DNA of 6,363 nucleotides from Candidatus Dormiibacterota bacterium. GTDB taxonomy: Bacteria; Chloroflexota; Dormibacteria; Aeolococcales; Aeolococcaceae. Positions within the stretch are counted from its first letter, which is position 1. The number at the start of each line of letters is the position of its first letter. The position numbers and the translations under genes are program-made. The stretch covers positions 1-6,363 of the forward strand of contig JAFALX010000176.1 in assembly GCA_019234035.1 (NCBI GenBank), in the 5' to 3' direction. Below the pieces are notes generated by a model. The model was not told the DNA's origin. It saw nothing but the letters and a program-made list of their open reading frames with translations, and searched no databases. Shown here in pieces: positions 1-4,443 of this stretch.

Positions 1-459
1 CGCCAGCGGTGACGTGGCGCCGCGCGTGCGGGCTCCGACCAGCGCCTCGACCACCTTGGGGTCGATCACCGAGCCGCCACGCGCGACCTCCTGCACCGCG
101 TTGACCAGCTGCTCGATGTCGGACACGCGCTCCTTCAGCAGGTAGCCGCGACCGGCGGCGCCCTTCTCGAGCAGCGCCAGCGCGTACTCCGGCTCGATGT
201 ACTGGCTGAGCACGACCACACCGACCTCGGGTCGCTCCGAGCGCAGCCGCTCCGCGGCCCGAAGGCCCTCGTCGGTTCCCGTCGGTGGCATGCGGATGTC
301 GGTGATGACCACGTCCGGCTGCTGTTCCGCGATGGCCTGCTCCAGCGACGGCAGGTCGGCCGCGGTCGCCACGAGGTCGACCTCGTCGGATGCCTCGAGC
401 AGCTGGCGGAGACCTTCGCGCAGCAGGTAGTTGTCCTCGGCGACCACAACTCGGACCAC
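1..459 (-). CDS. NarL/LuxR-family response regulator, receiver domain (C-terminus cut by window edge)
   Basis: This is a cytoplasmic phosphorylation-controlled regulator, and the visible 153 codons hold the complete receiver domain. The acidic pocket is E8-D9 in VVVAEDN, the phospho-acceptor is D54 in VVITDIRMPP, the switch Ser is S85 in VVLSQY and the conserved Lys is K109 in GYLLKER. The stretch GGSVIDPKVVEAL at 128-140, followed by a short linker ending SPL, is the usual bridge to the LuxR helix-turn-helix of NarL-type regulators. That HTH would lie beyond the left edge, so DNA binding is inferred and not seen. The GTG at 459 is chosen because it starts the first beta strand directly (MVRVVVAED); no clear Shine-Dalgarno sits at normal spacing. 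A GATACT hexamer 7 nt upstream would fit a leaderless start. The gene is divergent from the receiver gene at 589. It is the right class to serve the HisKA_3 kinases at 2254-6363, but it is not in their operon. Confidence 0.93.
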   Translation of the reverse strand, partial: MVRVVVAEDNYLLREGLRQLLEASDEVDLVATAADLPSLEQAIAEQQPDVVITDIRMPPTGTDEGLRAAERLRSERPEVGVVVLSQYIEPEYALALLEKGAAGRGYLLKERVSDIEQLVNAVQEVARGGSVIDPKVVEALVGARTRGATSPLA

Positions 460-588
460 GGCCGTGAGTATCCCCGCTCGGATGCACCACGCGTGGGCGG
501 CTCCCATCCGCAAATGGTGTGGCTGGCACCCGTGCACCGTGCGGCCGCACAACCTATGGTTGGAACAGGAGCAATGGGAGAGCCGAGC
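460..588. promoter_or_regulatory. Divergent promoter region with two perfect palindromes
   Basis: This 129-bp region must carry promoters for both flanking response-regulator genes. It contains a perfect 10-bp palindrome CCACGCGTGG (487-496), a perfect 12-bp palindrome GTGCGGCCGCAC (539-550) and a separated inverted pair CGGATG/CATCCG (479-484, 505-510). On the plus strand TATGGT (555-560) is a plausible -10 with a start of transcription near 567; the 12-bp palindrome would then fall in the -10/-35 spacer, a typical repressor position. On the minus strand GATACT (467-472) could be a -10 for a leaderless transcript of the left gene. No good -35 is visible for either. The operator role is inferred. 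Confidence 0.4.
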
Positions 589-972
589 GTGAAAGTGCTG
601 ATCGTGGATGACCAGGAACCGTTCCGGGCGGTCGCGCGGACTGTGGTCGAGCTCACCGATGGATTCGAGGTGGTCGGCGAGGTGGAGACCGGCGAGGCGT
701 CGGTCGAGGCCGTGGAGCAGCTCGAGCCTGACCTCGTGCTGATGGACGTCAACCTGCCCGGGATCAACGGGCTCGAGGCGACCCGCCGCATCGTCGCGGG
801 GGCGGCCAGCGGCTCGCACCGGCCGGTGATCGTGCTGGTGCTCTCGACCTACGAGGCCGGCGAGTACGACGGCCAGGCCACCGAGGCCGGGGCCGCGGCG
901 TTCATCCCCAAGTCCGAGTTCGGTCCGGACCGCCTGCTCGACGCCTGGAACGCGGCGAAGTCCGCGGCGTAG
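589..972 (+). CDS. Stand-alone receiver-domain (single-domain) response regulator
   Basis: This is a 127-aa protein made only of a CheY-like receiver domain. The acidic pair is D7-D8 in MKVLIVDDQ, the phospho-acceptor D53 in LVLMDVNLPG, the switch residues S86-T87 in VLSTY and the conserved lysine K108 in FIPKSEF. The C-terminus (LLDAWNAAKSAA) ends the last helix, so there is no DNA-binding or enzymatic output domain. Such proteins act through protein-protein contacts, as phosphorelay intermediates or as phosphate sinks; which applies here cannot be told from sequence. The GTG at 589 is preferred over the in-frame ATG at 574 because it places the first beta strand at the N-terminus and has GGGAGAG (576-582) as Shine-Dalgarno. 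An in-frame GTG at 493 would add 32 residues with no receiver homology. It is transcribed divergently from the regulator at 1-459. Confidence 0.88.
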   Translation: MKVLIVDDQEPFRAVARTVVELTDGFEVVGEVETGEASVEAVEQLEPDLVLMDVNLPGINGLEATRRIVAGAASGSHRPVIVLVLSTYEAGEYDGQATEAGAAAFIPKSEFGPDRLLDAWNAAKSAA

Positions 973-982
973 AGTCGCGCGG

Positions 983-1072
983 GCCAGGCACTTCTACCTC
1001 CGCGCCGGCTTCGAGGACCCTGGCGGCAATCTGTGGCTGCTGCAGCAGTGGCCGCGCGGCGCCCAGGCCTGA
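983..1072 (+). pseudogene. Fragment resembling the C-terminus of a glyoxalase/VOC-family protein
   Basis: Immediately after the receiver stop, in another frame, about 29 codons read ARHFYLRAGF then EDPGGNLWLLQQ and end at a TGA (1070-1072). The second part matches the usual last strand of VOC/glyoxalase-fold proteins (pattern DPxGNxWxLQ). The first part resembles the FYxxxGF pattern near the start of VOC domains, or the end of GNAT acetyltransferases. There is no start codon with a ribosome binding site and no room for a full domain of roughly 110-130 residues, because the frame upstream lies inside the receiver gene. The likeliest reading is a decayed, internally deleted remnant; chance resemblance over such a short stretch remains possible. 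The assignment rests on motif recognition only. Confidence 0.38.
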
Positions 1073-1116
1073 GCACAAGAAGAGGGTCCGACCCCTGTAA
1101 CCCAGATCGGACCCTC
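1073..1116 (-). terminator. Intrinsic terminator, U-rich tail on the minus strand
   Basis: GAGGGTCCGA (1082-1091) and TCGGACCCTC (1107-1116) form a perfect 10-bp GC-rich stem around a 15-nt loop. Read on the minus strand the stem is followed by TTCTTGTGC (1081-1073), a short U-rich tail. On the plus strand it is followed by GGAACGGG, with no U tract. The hairpin therefore best terminates a minus-strand transcript, although it could also stop plus-strand transcription coming out of the receiver gene at 589-972. Confidence 0.65.
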
Positions 1117-1134
1117 GGAACGGGAGCGAAGTCG

Positions 1135-1218
1135 TCAGCTGGGATCAGACGAGGGCGACGCGACCGAGCTCGCGTGTCCGCGGAACCGCTTGCGATGGAC
1201 GAGCGACACTCGATCCAC
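1135..1218 (-). CDS. Possible 27-aa small protein or leader peptide (unrecognised)
   Basis: A GTG at 1218 opens 27 codons containing the basic run HRKRFRGHA (residues 8-16) and ends at TGA (1135-1137). Two signals support it as a unit. GAGGGG (1229-1224 on the minus strand) is a strong Shine-Dalgarno 5 nt before the GTG, and the minus-strand terminator starts 18 nt after the stop. A possible -10, TAAGAT (1279-1274 on the minus strand), lies about 45 nt upstream of the Shine-Dalgarno. I do not recognise the peptide. It could be a small basic protein, a leader peptide, or an accident within a small noncoding RNA covering about 1267-1073. The frame is too short for codon use to decide. Confidence 0.28.
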   Translation of the reverse strand: MDRVSLVHRKRFRGHASSVASPSSDPS

Positions 1219-1260
1219 GGCAACCCCTCGTTTCAGCCCTGATCCAGGCGTCCACCTGGG

Positions 1261-1303
1261 CCCCACAGCCGTGATCTTAGTCACTTTGTCCGGCGTTGTG
1301 GGG
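1261..1303. repeat. Inverted repeat CCCCACA / TGTGGGG enclosing the CRP-like site
   Basis: CCCCACA (1261-1267) and TGTGGGG (1297-1303) are exact 7-bp inverted repeats separated by 29 bp, and the CRP-like palindrome lies between them. GTGATC also occurs twice in direct orientation (1271-1276 and 1304-1309), 33 bp apart, close to three helical turns. The repeats could be operator half-sites or a hairpin in a minus-strand leader; the sequence alone does not decide. Confidence 0.4.
1270..1285. promoter_or_regulatory. CRP/FNR-like palindromic operator candidate
   Basis: CGTGATCTTAGTCACT contains the exact half-sites GTGA (1271-1274) and TCAC (1281-1284) separated by 6 bp, the core of the CRP-family consensus TGTGA-N6-TCACA with only the outermost base of each half differing. 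Its centre is about 66 bp upstream of the hydrolase start at 1344, an activator-type distance if that gene is leaderless. It also overlaps the TAAGAT hexamer on the minus strand, where binding would block the small unit there. The regulator itself is not in the window, so the assignment rests on the motif alone. Confidence 0.42.
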
Positions 1304-1330
1304 GTGATCGCGGGAAGCTGGTCCGCGAGA

Positions 1331-1343
1331 TAGCCTTTCGCCC
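1331..1343 (+). promoter_or_regulatory. Putative -10 element of a leaderless promoter for the hydrolase gene
   Basis: TAGCCT (1331-1336) fits the TAnnnT core of actinobacterial -10 elements and ends 7 nt before the ATG at 1344, so transcription would start at or next to the start codon. This agrees with the absence of any purine-rich Shine-Dalgarno sequence in CTTTCGCCC directly before the ATG. No convincing -35 is seen. Confidence 0.35.
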
Positions 1344-2168
1344 ATGCTGAGAGCGGTCGCAGACGGTGTGCTCATCCACACGAGCGTGTTCTGCCAGAGC
1401 AACGCCGTTGTCGTGCGCGGCCAAGCGGGTGCGATGCTCATCGATCCTGGCATCCGCGACGAAGAGCTGGCCTGCCTCGCGAGGGACCTCAGCGATTCGG
1501 GTCAGACCGTTGTGGTGGGCTTCTCGACGCATCCGCACTGGGATCACCTGCTCTGGGATGGTCGGTTCGGGTCGGTGCCGCGGTACGGCACCGCGCGCTG
1601 CGCGGCTGCGAGCCGAGAGTGGTTGTCGGACGCGCAGTGGAAGACCGGCATTGCCCCGATGCTGCCGCCGGACATCGCCGATGAGATACCGCTGGACCTG
1701 CTCGGCCTCATCACGGCTCTGCCCGCCGGCAGTGCGCGGATTCCGTGGGACGGCCCAGAAGTCAGGGTCATCGAGCATCGGGCGCACGCCTCGGGACATG
1801 CGGCGCTGCTGATCGAGGAGCGCGGCGTCCTCGTCGCGGGCGACATGCTGTCCGACGTCCTGGTTCCGATGCTCGACGGTGGCGCCGCTGACCCGATCGA
1901 GGACTATCTCGTTGCGCTGCAGTTGCTCGAGGGCACGGCGGACAACGCCGCTGTCGTCATCCCCGGCCACGGGTCCGTCGCCGACGCTGCGCAGATCCGC
2001 AGCCGCATCGAACAGGATCGCGCGTACGTGCATGCGCTGCGCGACGACGCCGCTCCCAGCGACTCGCGGATCGGCCCATCGGCTGCGTTCGATTGGGTGC
2101 CCGGCGTGCACGCACGGCAATGGGAACAGCTCTCGCAGAGACGAGTGCGCCGCGGGGCGGTCGGATAG
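1344..2168 (+). CDS. Metallo-beta-lactamase-fold metal-dependent hydrolase
   Basis: This 274-aa cytoplasmic protein has no signal peptide and the full metal-ligand set of the metallo-beta-lactamase superfamily. The motif THPHWDH holds H63, H65, D67 and H68. H152 lies in ASGHAALL, D167 in VAGDMLSD, and H209 in VIPGHGS. These residues bind the usual two metal ions that activate water for hydrolysis. The opening half has the family's N-terminal strands ending LIDPG (32-36). The length is ordinary for a single MBL domain. The substrate cannot be inferred: the superfamily spans lactonases, thioesterases, glyoxalase II and nucleases, and the absence of extra domains argues against the RNase J/CPSF types. 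The ATG at 1344 begins exactly at the first strand and lacks a Shine-Dalgarno. The gene stands alone, convergent with the kinase operon, with a CRP-like site upstream. It looks intact and resembles a hydrolase family common in actinobacteria. Confidence 0.9.
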   Translation: MLRAVADGVLIHTSVFCQSNAVVVRGQAGAMLIDPGIRDEELACLARDLSDSGQTVVVGFSTHPHWDHLLWDGRFGSVPRYGTARCAAASREWLSDAQWKTGIAPMLPPDIADEIPLDLLGLITALPAGSARIPWDGPEVRVIEHRAHASGHAALLIEERGVLVAGDMLSDVLVPMLDGGAADPIEDYLVALQLLEGTADNAAVVIPGHGSVADAAQIRSRIEQDRAYVHALRDDAAPSDSRIGPSAAFDWVPGVHARQWEQLSQRRVRRGAVG

Positions 2169-2253
2169 AAGAGTCCGGCCCGCTGGTGCGGACCTGGTGT
2201 GGGCTCAGGCCTGAGACTCCGATGGTGGTGCTACCCGAACGAGCGCGGTGCCA
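2169..2253. other. Convergent intergenic gap with weak hairpins, no clear terminator
   Basis: This is 85 bp between the converging stops of the hydrolase and the downstream kinase. It contains a perfect 12-bp palindrome CTCAGGCCTGAG (2204-2215) and a 5-bp stem GTCCG/CGGAC (2173-2177, 2189-2193) around an 11-nt loop. Neither is followed by a T tract on either strand. Both transcripts must end hereabouts, so one of these may serve as a factor-dependent or U-less terminator, which is inference. Confidence 0.35.
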
Positions 2254-4443
2254 CTACGCGTGACGCCTCAGCGCCGCGTGTGCAGCCTCGCGCGATGTCG
2301 CGGGAATGGTCACCCAGAGCGTCGTCCCCGCCCCGTGCGCCGACTCAATCGTGAGCGAACCACCGGCAGCATCAACGCGATCAGCCATGTTCTGCAGTCC
2401 GCTGCCCTTGGGGACGTGTGCAACGTCGAAGCCGCGGCCGTCGTCCTTCACCTCGCAGCGCAACGTGCCCCCGGTCTCCCGCAGCCGCACCACGACGCGC
2501 ACCGCGCCGGCGTACTTCTGAACGTTCTGCAACGCCTCGAGCACACAGAAGTACATGGTCGCCTCGGTCTCCTGCGAGTAACGACCGATGCCGGCCGCGT
2601 CGATCGTGACGTCCACCACCGCCCTGCGCGCCTGGGACTCGAGGGCGCTGGCCAGCCCCCTCTCCGCGAGCAACGGTGGATAGATGCCGCGAGCCAGATC
2701 GCGCAACGTCTCCAACGCCTCGTCGGTGTCGGACTTCAGCTGCTCGAGGGTCTGCTTCGCCTTGTCAGGGTCCTTCGACAGCAGCATTTCGGCGAGCCCG
2801 AGCCTCACCTTGAGCGCAACAAGGTGCTGCTGCGCTCCGTCGTGCAGGTTCCGCTCCAAACGCCGGCGTTCAGCGTCCTGCGCCGACACCAATCGCTGCC
2901 GTGACGCGCGCAGCTCCTCGAGCCGAAGCTGCAGGGCCCTGGTCAGGCCGACGTTCTTCAGCACCAGGCCCGCCTGCTGCGCCAGGTCGTCGAGGAGCTT
3001 GTCCTCCACCGGGCTGAGGGATTCGCCGCGTCGTTTGACGACGCTCAACGCGCCGAGCAGCTCGCCCTGGTGGCGCACTTCGACCGCCCGGGTGACACCA
3101 TGAAGCGCCGGAAGCGTGCCGGTGGCAACGGTGATCGCCGGCATGTACAGGTCGCCCGCGGGGTCGGGCCACGTCGCGGCGGCGCGCAGCTCGCCGTTGG
3201 ATCGCAGCCAGACGGTGGCGGTCTCCGACCCCGTCCCTTCTTCGAGAACTCGCGCCATCCGCGGCAGCACCTCGTCGGCTGCATACGATCCGGCCACCTG
3301 TGACGAGAACTCGCTGAGCACCTGATACGGCGTCGCCCGCAGCCCGTATACCAGCCGGTTGGCAACACGCTGCAATCGCTCGCGAGCCGGCTGAAACCCC
3401 AGCGCGACGATCGCGGTCGCCAGAATCGACAGCCCCAGGTTGGGCTTGCCGCCGCTGCCGACGAGCTCACCGATTCCCACGGCGATGCCCACGTACACGC
3501 CGGTGATCAGCGCGGCGAGCGAGCCGTACACGAGGGTACGGCTGATGACGACATCGATGTCGTAGAGGTGGTATTTGAGAATCGCCACCGCTGTGGCGAC
3601 CGGCAGCATCGACAGCGCGACAACGAACGCGCCGCTGGTCACGCGGATCGCGACCGAAGCTGATCCAGTGGTGACCTGTGCAGTGACGAACGCTGCCAAG
3701 GCCAGCGTGCTGAAAGCGGCCGCGGAGGCGAACCACTTCATCTGCTGCCGCCGATCGCCCCTCGCCTGCACAGTGTGCACGACGAGCCCCACCGTTCCGA
3801 TGACGAAGCTGAGGATGAGCAGCGGAGTACTCATGACGAAGAGCTGCCCGGGGATGGTCGCGGTCGTCATACCGGCGCCGAGAACCGAAAGTTGCCCGTC
3901 TGCACCGAGGCTCACCGGACCGCGAACGATTGTCGACGTGACGAGCGCGGCCAGCGCTGCGATGGTGAGGGCGTCGAGCGTGATCACAGCCACGAGAGCA
4001 GCGCCCCACCGACGCGACCCGAGATGACCGTCGGGAAAGAGGAGCAGACCGATCGGGAGCAACGCAAGACCCGGCGCCCACAGCACTGAACCAAGCCACG
4101 CGGTCAGCGGCGCGACGAGACCGTCAGCGCTGCCTCCTCGGTAGGCGACGATGGCATTGAGCTGTGCCACGTCAACAATTTGTAAAAGGAGTCCGGCGAC
4201 CAGCATCACCCACCCGAGGGGGTTTCGTCGCTGACGCAGCACCACCAACAGTCCCATCGAGCCGAAGGCGAGGCCTCCGACGGCAGTAGCGCCGGGGAAC
4301 CCGAACACCTGCGGCGAGAAGGCCCGGGCGCGCAGGTAGAGGACGACGTAGAGCGCCGACAGCAGGACATTGACTCCGAAGAGGACCAACGCAATGGGGC
4401 GGGTGACGCGGTGTGACGATTGCGACAGGGCGGTGGCGGTCAC
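2254..4443 (-). CDS. Multi-pass membrane sensor histidine kinase, HisKA_3/NarL type (downstream copy)
   Basis: This 729-aa inner-membrane kinase autophosphorylates a histidine and passes the phosphate to a response regulator. Residues 1-350 hold about nine or ten hydrophobic segments (for example 16-38, 51-69, 110-137, 146-170, 199-223, 237-258, 269-289, 303-329), with the motif FPDGHLGSRRW at 136-146 and the conserved LYDIDVVISRTLVYG at 293-307. Residues about 372-500 look like a GAF domain. A helix at 501-530 leads to the H-box ERRRLERNLHDGAQQ with phospho-acceptor H534. The ATPase part has N-box EALQNVQKYA (N640), DDGRGFD (667-673), KGSGLQNM (679-686) and GAGTTL (704-709), so catalytic motifs are complete. 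The GTG start overlaps the upstream kinase's TGA by 4 bases (GTGA), implying translational coupling; GAGG lies 10 nt upstream. An internal TTA codon encodes L87. The signal sensed is unknown. No regulator follows it in the operon. Confidence 0.95.
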   Translation of the reverse strand: MTATALSQSSHRVTRPIALVLFGVNVLLSALYVVLYLRARAFSPQVFGFPGATAVGGLAFGSMGLLVVLRQRRNPLGWVMLVAGLLLQIVDVAQLNAIVAYRGGSADGLVAPLTAWLGSVLWAPGLALLPIGLLLFPDGHLGSRRWGAALVAVITLDALTIAALAALVTSTIVRGPVSLGADGQLSVLGAGMTTATIPGQLFVMSTPLLILSFVIGTVGLVVHTVQARGDRRQQMKWFASAAAFSTLALAAFVTAQVTTGSASVAIRVTSGAFVVALSMLPVATAVAILKYHLYDIDVVISRTLVYGSLAALITGVYVGIAVGIGELVGSGGKPNLGLSILATAIVALGFQPARERLQRVANRLVYGLRATPYQVLSEFSSQVAGSYAADEVLPRMARVLEEGTGSETATVWLRSNGELRAAATWPDPAGDLYMPAITVATGTLPALHGVTRAVEVRHQGELLGALSVVKRRGESLSPVEDKLLDDLAQQAGLVLKNVGLTRALQLRLEELRASRQRLVSAQDAERRRLERNLHDGAQQHLVALKVRLGLAEMLLSKDPDKAKQTLEQLKSDTDEALETLRDLARGIYPPLLAERGLASALESQARRAVVDVTIDAAGIGRYSQETEATMYFCVLEALQNVQKYAGAVRVVVRLRETGGTLRCEVKDDGRGFDVAHVPKGSGLQNMADRVDAAGGSLTIESAHGAGTTLWVTIPATSREAAHAALRRHA
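4440..4443 (-). other. Four-base stop/start overlap (GTGA) between the two kinase genes
   Basis: On the minus strand the GTG start of the downstream kinase (4443-4441) shares bases with the TGA stop of the upstream kinase (4442-4440). This arrangement is typical of translationally coupled genes whose products are needed in matched amounts, and it places both kinases in one transcript. Confidence 0.85.

Noticed and set aside
493..588. N-terminal extension of the receiver gene from the GTG at 493 or the ATG at 574
   Set aside because: The added residues precede the first beta strand and have no family match. AGGAG lies only 2 nt before the ATG at 574, and the 493 start would consume the shared promoter region.
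135..791. 218-codon minus-strand frame spanning both response regulators
   Set aside because: It crosses the divergent promoter region and both receiver genes. The product is Ser/Arg/Thr-rich low-complexity sequence, which marks a shadow frame.
849..1223. 124-codon minus-strand frame
   Set aside because: It reads through the terminator hairpin and into the receiver gene on the opposite strand. The shorter frame at 1218-1135 has a Shine-Dalgarno and a stop just before the hairpin and is the better candidate.
1281..2120. 279-codon minus-strand frame opposite the hydrolase
   Set aside because: It is antisense to an intact metallo-beta-lactamase gene with all metal ligands and shows no motif of its own.
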